A stretch of 64,000 nt of DNA from the NCBI RefSeq assembly GCF_000426725.1, contig NZ_AUFX01000004.1, positions 1 through 64,000 of the forward strand, in the 5' to 3' direction. The notes under the pieces are model-generated. The model was not told where the DNA came from. It saw only the letters and a program-made list of their open reading frames with translations, and did not search any database. Below are positions 1 to 8,821 of the stretch, in pieces. Positions within the stretch are counted from its first letter, which is position 1, and each line of letters starts with the position of its first letter. This DNA comes from Sporocytophaga myxococcoides DSM 11118 (GTDB lineage Bacteria; Bacteroidota; Bacteroidia; Cytophagales; Cytophagaceae). The position numbers were made by a program, and so were the translations under genes.

Positions 1-57
<57 letters not shown>

Positions 58-324
58 TATTTTTCTCGTATCAGACCTACTAAACTCGTGAATGATACGG
101 GCTATATTACTATAGCTTAATGTCTGTTTGACCGCGTGACTACTCTTTTTTAATTTCTCAAAAACAAATTGACTTTGTCCTCAAGCGGTTCGCTATTCAT
201 TTCAATATTCTCAAAGAACTTTTTATCTACTCACTCTCTTTTGAGTCTCGATATTCGTCGCTAATTTCTTCTCAATCAGCTTCACTAAACCACTTCACTT
301 AAACCCTCTCTCATTTAGCGGGTG

Positions 325-355
325 CAAAGGTAAGAAACTTATCAACTCGTGTCAA
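325..355 (-). promoter_or_regulatory. rRNA promoter, gene-proximal
   Basis: On the minus strand a TTGAC element (TTG at 353-355) is followed by a 20-base spacer and TACCTTTG (325-332). This matches the Bacteroidota housekeeping sigma consensus TTG-N19/20-TAnnTTTG. It points at the 16S gene, leaving a leader of roughly 260 bases. The sequence TACCTTTGCAC recurs in the distal promoter. Confidence 0.8.
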
Positions 356-484
356 GAAATTTTAAAAATTTATTTTACAATTCTTAAAACTCTTTATCTA
401 TTTCCGAGTTATACTTCCTTCAGTAAAATTCTCAAAAGCCTACTGCTTTTTGATCAACTCCCCACTTCCTTTCAGAAGGGAGTG

Positions 485-516
485 CAAAGGTATATGGTCA
501 ACATCTAATTTCCAAA
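485..516 (-). promoter_or_regulatory. rRNA promoter, distal
   Basis: This is a second TACCTTTG (485-492, minus strand) with TTTG at 513-516 and a 20-base spacer. It is nearly identical around the -7 element to the proximal promoter 160 bases downstream, giving the tandem-promoter layout common for rRNA operons. No protein gene is seen in 58-615; the rest is rRNA leader and spacer. Confidence 0.75.
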
Positions 517-615
517 TATCCTCAAGAAAAAAGTTAACAAAAATACAACATTTCCGTATTATACTTTTCAACAAAATGATTATCAGTCCATATAACCCCG
601 TAAACTTTTAACAAA

Positions 616-1137
616 TCACTTTTTTGCCGCCTTATAAATCGGAACAGTGCTACAAGGTTCTCCATACATCAAACTTTGTACAAAAGGCCTAAGCATTCTT
701 GTTAATTCTCCATATGCAAATAATGGAACAGGAAAATTACTGCACCCCTTGATAATAACTTTGGCATCTTTGTAAGTAGAGGCGTCAATATTCCGAAGAG
801 CTGCCTGAAATAATGCCTGCTCTAGATGCTCCAAATTTCCAACCATTACATAATTGGCATAAGGTTCAATTTTTGAAATCAAAAGCATATATGCCCAGGA
901 TGGCACTATTGCATCTTCACTACAAATAATAGCAACATTTTTTCCGGTATAAACGGACCAATCGTTTTCCTTTACAAAAGCTCTAAACTCCTTTTCTCTC
1001 AGAATTAATCCTTGGTAAAGATTATCTTTAATATCACAAACTACTCGTTCTCCTTTATCATAATAATCTTCAAGGTTGAGTAAAACTAAATCGCTGTTTG
1101 CGACACGATTCACAATTTCATTTCCGCTATTCTCCAT
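616..1137 (-). CDS. DUF2480 family protein
   Basis: A 173-residue cytoplasmic protein matching the conserved DUF2480 family of Bacteroidota. Recognisable parts are the N-terminal EIVNRVANS, the central AIVPSWAYMLL, and the C-terminal KGCSNFPVP and YGEPCSTVP blocks with two conserved cysteines. No signal peptide or membrane segment is visible. The molecular function is unknown in the family. Its ATG lies 2 bases after the tsaB stop codon, so the two genes are almost certainly co-transcribed leftward toward the rRNA promoters. Length is normal for the family. I recognise the family from its sequence pattern only. Confidence 0.85.
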   Translation of the reverse strand: MENSGNEIVNRVANSDLVLLNLEDYYDKGERVVCDIKDNLYQGLILREKEFRAFVKENDWSVYTGKNVAIICSEDAIVPSWAYMLLISKIEPYANYVMVGNLEHLEQALFQAALRNIDASTYKDAKVIIKGCSNFPVPLFAYGELTRMLRPFVQSLMYGEPCSTVPIYKAAKK

Positions 1138-1139
1138 AA

Positions 1140-1823
1140 TTAATTTTGAGTTGAACCAGTCGAAATAAAGTCTTTTAAATAAAAAGGCTCAAAATATGCT
1201 ACATCTTCAAATAGCCCTTCTAGGTATTTTTCTTCTGCAATTATTCCTACATACTCCGCGGATGGATTTTCATTCTGCAGAAAAATCGCGTTACATCTTG
1301 CTGCAACCAATGGAGCAAATTTCCCAGCTCCATCGCCGAGAAAGATAATTTCACTAGAGTTTAAGAAGTTACTAAAAGAGAATTCATTAAGTATAACTGC
1401 AGAGACAGGAAAAATAGTTTCATTCTCCTTATTATATAATGCACAATAAACTTCCAACCTTCTGGCATCAATCATTGGACATATTAATGAATTCCTAAGA
1501 TTATATTTATTGACCTTTCTTGCCATTGCTTCAAGAGTGTCAACAGCAATTAATGGCTTATCCAACCCATAACAAAGTCCCTTTGCTGTAGAAACACCAA
1601 TTCTAAGACCGGTATAGGAACCTGGCCCCTTTGAAACTGCAATGGCATCAAGGTCTGACATTTTAAGATCCAACCCTTCCATCAAAAAAGAAATGGCCTG
1701 AGTAATTAATTTTGAATGAGACCTTTCGACGCGGAATTCATATACCGACAAAAGGTTTCCATCCTTATGTATTGCGACAGAACAAACTTTCGTCGATGTT
1801 TCTAGACTTAATATTAATGCCAT
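1140..1823 (-). CDS. tsaB: tRNA threonylcarbamoyladenosine biosynthesis protein TsaB
   Basis: A 227-residue ASKHA-fold protein. TsaB partners TsaD and TsaE to make the t6A modification at position 37 of ANN-decoding tRNAs. The start LSLETSTKVCSVAI, the loop VSKGPGSYTGLRIGV near residues 64-78 and AVDTLEAMA near 93-101 are diagnostic. It lacks the metal-binding histidines of TsaD, as expected for TsaB. The start ATG begins directly with the first beta strand. It is the first gene of a two-gene unit with the DUF2480 gene. A weak TAnnTTTG element (1875-1882) lies upstream. Confidence 0.95.
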   Translation of the reverse strand: MALILSLETSTKVCSVAIHKDGNLLSVYEFRVERSHSKLITQAISFLMEGLDLKMSDLDAIAVSKGPGSYTGLRIGVSTAKGLCYGLDKPLIAVDTLEAMARKVNKYNLRNSLICPMIDARRLEVYCALYNKENETIFPVSAVILNEFSFSNFLNSSEIIFLGDGAGKFAPLVAARCNAIFLQNENPSAEYVGIIAEEKYLEGLFEDVAYFEPFYLKDFISTGSTQN

Positions 1824-1874
1824 TAATTAAAATAATTAGAACCTAAAACCCATAAGTAAAATGGGAAGAGATGA

Positions 1875-1882
1875 CAAATATA
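1875..1882 (-). promoter_or_regulatory. possible -7 element for tsaB
   Basis: TATATTTG on the minus strand fits TAnnTTTG and lies about 50 bases before the tsaB start. I see no good TTG/TTTG at the usual -33 distance, so this is tentative. Confidence 0.35.
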
Positions 1883-1983
1883 ATTAAATGCAATGGATGA
1901 TGATAAATTGAATTTTTGAAAAGGAAATTTGAAACAGACTATTCGCAGCTGGCCTATATTCAAGATCCTCAGAATTAGCAAAA

Positions 1984-2019
1984 AAATATGACCGGACAAG
2001 AAATTGCCCGGTCATATTT
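1984..2019 (-). terminator. intrinsic terminator after ctpA
   Basis: A perfect 12-bp inverted repeat (AAATATGACCGG, 1984-1995, with its complement at 2008-2019) is followed on the minus strand by a run of T. It sits just after the ctpA stop and ends the rpmH-rnpA-ctpA unit. Confidence 0.85.
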
Positions 2020-2043
2020 ATACTACATATTTGCCTAATTCAA

Positions 2044-3699
2044 CTATTTGCCTTGCAGCAGTTTATTAAATTCAGTAGGATTATTGAAAATCTTAATAGC
2101 TGCAGTCACATCCTCATCATCATCGAATGACGCTTCTACTACCCCTTTCTGAAGGTAGAACCTTGACACGATTTCTTCTTCAAGGTACTCTTTGATTTCA
2201 TCTTTAAATGTCATCAAATCCTTTTCTTTATTATGTGAAATCTGAGCTTTCAAGGACTCTACTTGAGGTTTGATTGCATCATAATATTTTTCTTTTTTAG
2301 AGAAATTCACAAGATCCTCAAGTGTATTTTCAACTTTAGTTGAGTAATCATACTCTTTATTAGCTAACCACTTTATAAAATCCTGATATTCTGCATCTGT
2401 CATTTCATACTCTTTCGCACCTTTTATCTTTTTGTGATCCAACACATAAGCTCCGGCATAATCAAACAAAAGACCTTTGCTAATAAGACTGGTAGTGATC
2501 GGAGCAATCGTTCTGTCTTCCACTTCAATATCAGGGCTTATTCCGCCTCCGTCATACACAGTTCTTCCATTTTTAGTTTTAAATGCTACTCTCAGAGAAT
2601 CTGGAATTTTACCAACGCTGCCATCTTCATTTCTGTGACTATAATCAATAGCCTGAATACATCTTCCGCTTGGAGTATAATATTTAGCCGTTGTAATTTT
2701 CAACTGACTGTTATAAGTAAGGGGTCTTGTAGCTTGAACCAAACCTTTTCCGTAAGTTCTTTCACCAATCAAAACACCTCTATCATAATCCTGAATAACT
2801 CCTGATACAATTTCTGAAGCAGATGCGCTTCTGCTAGAAGTCAATACCACTAATGGCATTTCTGTATCTACAGGAGAATTTAAGGCATTATAAATTTTAT
2901 TCCATTCAGAAATCTTGCCTTTGGTTCTTACAATCTCCTTATCTTTAGCAATAAACAGGTTACTAATATTAATTGCTTCGCTTAAAAGTCCACCTGGATT
3001 ATCTCTTAAATCAAGAATAATATTTTTAGCTCCTTTTTCTTTTAGTTCAACAAGCGCTTTTTTAACCTCTTTTGAAGCATTGCTTGTGAAATCGGACAAT
3101 TTAATATACCCAGTGTTATTATTAACCATGCCATAGTACGGCACATTGTCAATCTTAATTTTTTCTCTGGTAAGAACCACCTCAAATTTATCAGGAGTAC
3201 CAAGCCTCTTTACCACCACTTTAACCTGAGTGTTAGACTGCCCCTTCAATAATTTACTGATATCAGAAGTAGCTTTACTAGTTACTTCAATACCATCAAC
3301 CGAAACGATTTCATCTCCAACCATCAGACCAGCCTTGTGTGCTGGAAAACCTTCATAAGGCATTAGTATAATAGGTCTTTCATTCCTCTTACCAATCACT
3401 GCGCCAATTCCACCATACTGGCCAGTTGTCATTGTTCTGAAGTCCTCTATTTCATCTTCAGGAATGTAGTTCGTATATGGATCCAATGACTCAAGCATTG
3501 CATCAATACCCTTTTTCATCACCTGATTAGGATTAACCTCGTCGACATAATATGCATTTACTTCTTTAAAAAGAGAGGCAAAAATGTCTATGTTCTTTGC
3601 TATTTCGAAATATTTATCGTCCGGGCGATTAAAAGCTACAAGCGTTACGGAAGCAATGAGAACAATAAAAAAAGCAATTTTCTTTACGTTTTTCTTCAT
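2044..3699 (-). CDS. C-terminal processing peptidase, S41 family
   Basis: A 551-residue periplasmic serine protease of the CtpA/Prc family, which cleaves proteins near exposed C-termini. Layout: an N-terminal membrane anchor or signal (about 7-23), the S41 N-terminal helical domain (30-90), a PDZ domain (about 95-170, with GIGAVIG and AGLMVGDEIVSVDG), the S41 core (about 185-370), and a long helical C-terminal tail. The catalytic dyad is visible: Ser293, the middle serine of SASASE, and Lys318 in TYGKG. Their spacing of 25 residues is the same as in E. coli Prc. It starts 33 bases after rnpA and is probably in the same operon. Confidence 0.93.
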   Translation of the reverse strand: MKKNVKKIAFFIVLIASVTLVAFNRPDDKYFEIAKNIDIFASLFKEVNAYYVDEVNPNQVMKKGIDAMLESLDPYTNYIPEDEIEDFRTMTTGQYGGIGAVIGKRNERPIILMPYEGFPAHKAGLMVGDEIVSVDGIEVTSKATSDISKLLKGQSNTQVKVVVKRLGTPDKFEVVLTREKIKIDNVPYYGMVNNNTGYIKLSDFTSNASKEVKKALVELKEKGAKNIILDLRDNPGGLLSEAINISNLFIAKDKEIVRTKGKISEWNKIYNALNSPVDTEMPLVVLTSSRSASASEIVSGVIQDYDRGVLIGERTYGKGLVQATRPLTYNSQLKITTAKYYTPSGRCIQAIDYSHRNEDGSVGKIPDSLRVAFKTKNGRTVYDGGGISPDIEVEDRTIAPITTSLISKGLLFDYAGAYVLDHKKIKGAKEYEMTDAEYQDFIKWLANKEYDYSTKVENTLEDLVNFSKKEKYYDAIKPQVESLKAQISHNKEKDLMTFKDEIKEYLEEEIVSRFYLQKGVVEASFDDDEDVTAAIKIFNNPTEFNKLLQGK

Positions 3700-3732
3700 G
3701 ATTTTAGCTAAGACTAAATAAAATGGTGGAGT

Positions 3733-4131
3733 TCAAGTAGACTTTAAACGATTGAGTATTAAAATTAGTTTTTTTTCTATCGTATCAAAGTCTAATTTAT
3801 CTTTTCCGATATAAATTATCGCAAGATGTGATGGCATAACAATATCCGGAGTAGAAAAGATTCCCGATTTGTTCTTTCTATAAGCTTCTTTTATTCTTCT
3901 TTTTAAGAGATTTCTGTCTACTGCCCTTTTAAAACTTTTTTTGGGGACGCTAACCAGAATTTTAGGGGGAACACAATTATCCTTACTGTCTATGAGATAG
4001 ACAATTTTAAAAGGATGTAAAAAATAAGAAGAACCTTTTTTAAAAAGTTCTTCTATCAACTTAATACTTTTAAGCCTTTCCTCTGAAGGCAATGTAGCCT
4101 TCAATATACGACCATTATGTTCCTCATTCAT
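3733..4131 (-). CDS. rnpA: ribonuclease P protein component
   Basis: A 132-residue basic protein, the protein subunit of RNase P that helps the catalytic RNA remove 5' leaders from pre-tRNA. The family signature is visible as the RNR-like motif in KRAVDRNLLKRRIKEAYR (about residues 68-85), and LVSVPKKSF precedes it. It lies directly downstream of rpmH, the usual bacterial gene order, separated by a hairpin (4151-4188). ATG is chosen at MNEEHNGR, which gives a normal length. Confidence 0.95.
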   Translation of the reverse strand: MNEEHNGRILKATLPSEERLKSIKLIEELFKKGSSYFLHPFKIVYLIDSKDNCVPPKILVSVPKKSFKRAVDRNLLKRRIKEAYRKNKSGIFSTPDIVMPSHLAIIYIGKDKLDFDTIEKKLILILNRLKST

Positions 4132-4150
4132 ATAATGAAATGAAGGTAGT

Positions 4151-4188
4151 AAGACATAAAGGTCAATATTTATTAACCTTTATGTCTT
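4151..4188 (-). promoter_or_regulatory. 13-bp inverted repeat overlapping the rpmH 3' end
   Basis: AAGACATAAAGGT (minus-strand copy at 4176-4188) pairs perfectly with 4151-4163 around a 12-base loop that contains the rpmH stop codon. One arm encodes the last residues of L34. No T-run follows toward rnpA, so it is more likely an attenuator, processing site or mRNA-stability hairpin than a complete terminator. It may help set the high L34 to low RnpA ratio (inference). Confidence 0.65.
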
Positions 4189-4331
4189 TTTTCGTCAGAA
4201 ACAGTCAATTTCTTTCTGCCTCTCGCTCTTCTGCTAGCAAGCACTCTTCTTCCGTTTGCAGTAGAGTTTCTTTCCATGAAACCGTGTTTGTTTCTTCTTT
4301 TTCTTACTGAAGGCTGAAACGTTCTTTTCAT
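4173..4331 (-). CDS. rpmH: 50S ribosomal protein L34
   Basis: A 52-residue, strongly basic protein starting [18 protein letters not shown] and containing [20 protein letters not shown], the standard L34 sequence. It is the large-subunit protein bound near the peptide exit tunnel. Bacteroidota L34 typically carries the short C-terminal extension seen here (DEKRHKG). It heads the rpmH-rnpA-ctpA unit, with a good housekeeping promoter at 4358-4389. Confidence 0.97.
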   Translation of the reverse strand: MKRTFQPSVRKRRNKHGFMERNSTANGRRVLASRRARGRKKLTVSDEKRHKG

Positions 4332-4357
4332 TTTGAATTACAATTAAAATTGGCCTG

Positions 4358-4389
4358 CAAAAATACAGATTGAATTCGTCATTACCAAA
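4358..4389 (-). promoter_or_regulatory. rpmH promoter
   Basis: On the minus strand, TTTG (4386-4389), a 20-base spacer and TATTTTTG (4358-4365) match the Bacteroidota promoter consensus. This lies 27 bases upstream of the rpmH start codon. Confidence 0.75.
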
Positions 4390-4505
4390 TCACCTCGCGA
4401 AATTATTTAAAGTATCTTACTTTTTTAAATAAAACGAGAATTATTAGACCTCCAACCGACCTTAAACGTTAATTTAGCAACTTAAAAAAATACTATAATC
4501 CGTTG

Positions 4506-6224
4506 ATGGAATATTTCATTTCTTATACTGAACCACACAAACACTTTATTACAGTAGAACTTCATTTGGAAGAAGTTAAATCAGATATTATTGATTTACA
4601 AATTCCCGCATGGAGGCCGGGTCGATATGAGCTACAGAATTACGCAAAGAACTTCCATCAAGTAAAAGCATATTCGAAAGGCCAAACTACAGCCCTTGAA
4701 GTAAGAAAAACAACCAGAAATAGCTGGGCAATAAAAACTAACGGAGAATCAGCTATTATTTTCTCGTTCCAGTATTACTGTGCTCAAATGGATGCTGGTG
4801 GATGCTGGCTAGATGAAGATCAACTTTACTTAAACTTTATCTGTTGCCTGCCTCATTTACCAGAAAAAATAAACTCCGCTTGTATAGTAAACTTAAATCT
4901 CCCATCCAATTACCAAATAGCATGCGGACTTAAAAAGAAAGGTTTCCAGCTTCTCGCAAAAGATTATTATGAACTGGTTGACAGTCCTATGATTGCGAGC
5001 GCCAATCTGAAACACAAGCAATACACAATTGAGTCTACCAATTTTCACATTTGGATTCAGGGAGAATGCCAACCTGACTGGCAGTTGGTACTTTCAGATT
5101 TTAAGAAATTTTCCGAAGAGCAAATCAATAGTATGGGCGATTTCCCCGAAAAGGATTATCATTTCTTATATCAAATACTACCTTATAAATATCACCACGG
5201 GGTAGAGCATAGGAACTCGACAATTATTTGCCTGGGTCCGGGAGAGCAGTTTAATTCCGAATCATTCTACAATGACTTTCTTAGTATCAGTTCTCACGAG
5301 TTATACCACGCCTGGAACATTATAAAAATAAGGCCAGCAGAAATGCTCCCTTATGATTTCACAAGAGAAAATTATTTTAATTCCGGCTTCATTGCGGAAG
5401 GTGTTACCACATATTATGGAGATTATTTTCTTGTCCGCTCAAAAGCATATAGTGTCCAGCAATATTTTCTGGAAATAAATCTTTTATTTAAAAGGCATTT
5501 TGAAAATTTTGGAGATGCTAATATGTCGGTTGCTGATTCTTCCTTTGATTTATGGGTAGACGGATATGTTTCAGGAATTCCTAATAGAAAAGTTTCCATT
5601 TATGTAAAAGGTGCAATGATTGCATTGCTTTTAGACCTTTTTATAAGAAAAGAAACTAATAATAAAAAGAGTCTTGATGATGTGATGAAACAGATGTGGA
5701 AGCTTCACGGCAAGAAATCTTTAGGGTATACAACAGACGACTTTCAGAAAATCGCAGAAAATATTTCAGATAAAAAGCTCAAGAATTTTTTCAACGATTT
5801 TATATTCGGCACAAAACCGTTAACTGATGCCCTCAAAAAATCATTAACCTATGTCGGATGCCAACTTCAGGTACAGGATGCAAAGCATGAATTTGAGAAG
5901 GTTTTCGGGTTCCGAACAAGTACAAAAGAAGGTAGAACATTTGTAGAAATTTTAGAACCAGACTCTCCTGGGGATAAAGTTTTGGCAAGAGAAGATGAGA
6001 TCATTGCCATTGATGGGACCAATGTCAGCGGAAATCTTAATGATTTATTAAGAGGCAAAAAAACTTCCGAATTGGTTATTCAACGTTTTGGAAAAATCAA
6101 ACAGGTAACTTTAAATGCAACCGGGACAAAAACTTATTTTAAGCAATACAAAATCGCTAAAAATGAAGATGCTTCAGAGCAGGAGAAAAACAACTTTAAA
6201 AAATGGCTGAAGCATGAATTTTAA
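4506..6224 (+). CDS. M61 family metallopeptidase with PDZ domain
   Basis: A protein of about 572 residues related to M61 glycyl aminopeptidases. The zinc motif HELYH lies near residues 264-268, and the third-ligand glutamate in FIAEGVTTYY near 298. An N-terminal beta domain (about 1-165) precedes the peptidase core (170-430), and a C-terminal PDZ domain (about 460-560) includes VEILEPDSPGDKVL. No signal peptide is seen, so it is probably cytoplasmic. An in-frame TTG codon lies directly before the ATG; the ATG at 4506 is preferred. It is monocistronic and converges on the DUF4403 gene at a shared terminator (6331-6370). Confidence 0.9.
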   Translation: MEYFISYTEPHKHFITVELHLEEVKSDIIDLQIPAWRPGRYELQNYAKNFHQVKAYSKGQTTALEVRKTTRNSWAIKTNGESAIIFSFQYYCAQMDAGGCWLDEDQLYLNFICCLPHLPEKINSACIVNLNLPSNYQIACGLKKKGFQLLAKDYYELVDSPMIASANLKHKQYTIESTNFHIWIQGECQPDWQLVLSDFKKFSEEQINSMGDFPEKDYHFLYQILPYKYHHGVEHRNSTIICLGPGEQFNSESFYNDFLSISSHELYHAWNIIKIRPAEMLPYDFTRENYFNSGFIAEGVTTYYGDYFLVRSKAYSVQQYFLEINLLFKRHFENFGDANMSVADSSFDLWVDGYVSGIPNRKVSIYVKGAMIALLLDLFIRKETNNKKSLDDVMKQMWKLHGKKSLGYTTDDFQKIAENISDKKLKNFFNDFIFGTKPLTDALKKSLTYVGCQLQVQDAKHEFEKVFGFRTSTKEGRTFVEILEPDSPGDKVLAREDEIIAIDGTNVSGNLNDLLRGKKTSELVIQRFGKIKQVTLNATGTKTYFKQYKIAKNEDASEQEKNNFKKWLKHEF

Positions 6225-6330
6225 TCGGGATTAATCAATAAATAAATGTTATTTAACCACTTAAAGCTTGATTTTGCAATGGTAATTGCTAATCTGGTAA
6301 TAAATCCCAATTGTCAAATTAGCCATAATA

Positions 6331-6370
6331 AGCAAAATTCCTTCTCAGTAAAACCGGAAGGAATTTTGCT
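6331..6370. terminator. bidirectional terminator
   Basis: A 14-bp perfect inverted repeat (AGCAAAATTCCTTC, 6331-6344, with its complement at 6357-6370) lies between two convergent genes, the M61 peptidase (+) and DUF4403 lipoprotein (-). Short A/T runs flank both sides. Confidence 0.8.
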
Positions 6371-6391
6371 TTTATAGTAACTATCATTCTG

Positions 6392-7801
6392 CTAAAAATC
6401 CAACCCCTGGATATCTGCATTAATGACGCCTGTGAATAACATTACGGCTTTCAAAGATTGCTCTGTTAAATAAACATCTTTAGGCAGGACATCCTGAATC
6501 TCTCCATTAATTTCCAGATCAGGATGAACCTTATTATGAGTTAAAAATTTTTGAATTTCTTTTTTACTTTCTATTAGATCTTTTTCAAAGCTATATGAAA
6601 AGTATGGCTGAATCTTTTTCACAAATAGCTGATGAGAAAGCCAATTTGCCGATTTTAGCAATTTATTTCTGGTATCTATGTCGAAATCAAGAGACTTTAC
6701 AGAAATAACTTTATTGGCGATATCAAGACTGGGTAATCCTGAAAGATAAATCGTCCCTTTAAGACTTCCGGAAATATCTACCTTCACGACTAACCTCATT
6801 TCGCTTCCGTACAGGTCTACATTTTCTATTTTAATTTTTTTCTTTCCCTCGTCAAATTCATATACCTGCCCCACCAGTCTTTTTCGTGCCAGCTCCGTTG
6901 CTTTATCGAAAGGGACCTCTGCATTAATAAGGAGTTTAAATTTACCATCATAGTTTTTCTCTTCCCTTTTATTGGGAAGACTAGACAAGGTAAATTGAGG
7001 TTTATGGCCTAAAAAGGTTTCTACTGCAGCTTTCATTCCAATAGCTGTGCGGATGATTCCCCCTCTGCCTTCAATGGGAGTCAGGAAAAGATCTTTTGGA
7101 GCTATTCTTACCCAGACTTCCGGATCTGTTGAAACAGCCATTGGTTTATGCAACTCTTCCCATGCGCTGAGTACATATTTTCTCACATCCAGATTCTTCT
7201 TTGCAAGGTCATCAATCAATACTGCAAGCTTGTTAAGCTGTCCTTTGACAATTTTATCAGCAATAAAAGTAAGTGGAATATCAAGGCCGATAAATTTCAG
7301 ATCAGGTTCTTTTATCCACTGATGTTCTACAGCACTTGTTTTGGGGGCAAAATTCCAGAATGGATCCAGAGCAAAAAGCGTTTTGAATTTTAGTTTTATG
7401 GCGAAATCTGTTTCTCCGGATTCATTAAACGTGATCCCAAATTTATTAAAACCATATCCGGCTTTCAGCCATACCTTTACTGGAACTGTATATAAAATAT
7501 AAGGACCATCTACTTCAATTTTAATATTCTCATACTTCCACACTTTTACAAGGAGATTGTCGTCAGCATAATCTTTATCTTCAAAGACCAGTCCGTTAAT
7601 CTCCTTGTTAACTTTTGCTTCCAGGTCTTTAACTTTTAATTCGACAGGCAAAACAAGTTCGGAAACCTCTGGTGGTATTACAACTTTCTCATATGATTCA
7701 GTTGGAGCTGTGGTTTTGATTGTTTTACAAGAAAATAGAAAAATCAGTATTCCCAGATACAATGGGAATACTGTTCTACAAAAAGATTTATTAAATAACA
7801 T
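6392..7801 (-). CDS. DUF4403 family lipoprotein
   Basis: A 469-residue predicted lipoprotein. The N-terminal hydrophobic stretch ends in the lipobox LFSC, followed by Lys-Thr. The body matches DUF4403, a Bacteroidota/Proteobacteria family of unknown function thought to form beta-rich, tubular lipid-binding-like domains. Typical stretches are the early LPVELKVKDLEAKVNKEING and the middle region with DPEVWVRI. It starts 15 bases after the PfkB kinase stop and is probably co-transcribed with it. Function is not predicted beyond envelope location. Confidence 0.8.
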   Translation of the reverse strand: MLFNKSFCRTVFPLYLGILIFLFSCKTIKTTAPTESYEKVVIPPEVSELVLPVELKVKDLEAKVNKEINGLVFEDKDYADDNLLVKVWKYENIKIEVDGPYILYTVPVKVWLKAGYGFNKFGITFNESGETDFAIKLKFKTLFALDPFWNFAPKTSAVEHQWIKEPDLKFIGLDIPLTFIADKIVKGQLNKLAVLIDDLAKKNLDVRKYVLSAWEELHKPMAVSTDPEVWVRIAPKDLFLTPIEGRGGIIRTAIGMKAAVETFLGHKPQFTLSSLPNKREEKNYDGKFKLLINAEVPFDKATELARKRLVGQVYEFDEGKKKIKIENVDLYGSEMRLVVKVDISGSLKGTIYLSGLPSLDIANKVISVKSLDFDIDTRNKLLKSANWLSHQLFVKKIQPYFSYSFEKDLIESKKEIQKFLTHNKVHPDLEINGEIQDVLPKDVYLTEQSLKAVMLFTGVINADIQGLDF

Positions 7802-7816
7802 TTAAATGAAATAATT

Positions 7817-8743
7817 CTATGACTCAAATGGGATTTCGAACTGTACAAGTTCCACGAAATCCTGAATTCTTTCTTCCAGTTCTCTTTCAGAAAGATTTAC
7901 AATTCTTTCTACACCGAATTTTTCCACACAGAAAGATGCAAGGCCTGAGCCATATATAATTGCTCTTTTCATATTATCGAAAGAGATATCATCAGTACTT
8001 GCTATGTAACCGATAAATCCTCCTGCAAATGTATCACCTGCACCAGTTGGATCAAAGACTTCTTCTAGTGGCAATGCAGGTGCGAAGAAAACTTGCTCCT
8101 TATTAAAGAGTAAAGCACCATGCTCGCCCTTTTTAATGACAAGGACTTTAGGCCCCATAGCCATAATTTTTTTAGCTGCTTTTACAAGAGAATATTCCTT
8201 TGAAAGTTGTCTTGCCTCTTCATCATTAATAGAAAGTACATCCACAAGACTTAGTGTTTCTTTCAAATCATCGAGTGCGATGTCCATCCAAAAGTTCATT
8301 GTGTCCATTACAATAAGCTTTGGACGTTTTTTCAAACGTTTGATTAAAGTGCTTTGAACTTTTGGAGAAAGGTTGCCAAGCATCAAGTATTCGCAATCCT
8401 GATAGGATTCCGGAACGATAGGATCAAAGTCACCCAGCACATTCAGCTCGGTTACCAGAGTATCTCTGGAGTTCATATCATTATGATATTTACCAGACCA
8501 GAAGAAAGTTTTTTCACTCTCTTTAATTTGTAAACCCTGGGTATTGATTCCGTGATTCTGAAGCATCTTGATATCAGACTTAGGAAAATCGCCGCCAACA
8601 ACAGCAATAAGATTTACATTTTTAGTAAAATATGAAGAAGCAATTGAGATATAGGTAGCTGCTCCACCTACGATTTTATCCGTTTTACCAAATGGTGTCT
8701 CGATAGCATCAAATGCAACCGAACCTACAACTAATAGACTCAT
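7817..8743 (-). CDS. PfkB family carbohydrate kinase
   Basis: A 308-residue ribokinase-fold sugar or nucleoside kinase. The PfkB signature 2 motif DPTGAGDTFAGGF is present with catalytic Asp237 and its anion hole. The N-terminal GGAATYIS corresponds to the substrate-binding glycine pair. The substrate cannot be read from sequence; many Bacteroidota genomes have a similar single-copy kinase annotated as a ribokinase-like sugar kinase. It is cytoplasmic, with no signal. It sits between the GNAT-like gene upstream and the DUF4403 lipoprotein downstream, all leftward. Confidence 0.9.
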   Translation of the reverse strand: MSLLVVGSVAFDAIETPFGKTDKIVGGAATYISIASSYFTKNVNLIAVVGGDFPKSDIKMLQNHGINTQGLQIKESEKTFFWSGKYHNDMNSRDTLVTELNVLGDFDPIVPESYQDCEYLMLGNLSPKVQSTLIKRLKKRPKLIVMDTMNFWMDIALDDLKETLSLVDVLSINDEEARQLSKEYSLVKAAKKIMAMGPKVLVIKKGEHGALLFNKEQVFFAPALPLEEVFDPTGAGDTFAGGFIGYIASTDDISFDNMKRAIIYGSGLASFCVEKFGVERIVNLSERELEERIQDFVELVQFEIPFES

Positions 8744-8821
8744 TTCTTTAAGTTAAGATTTTTAAAAAGTTTAATTACTGGTAACCAAATATCGACCAAT
8801 CAATTACAATTAGCAAATTAT

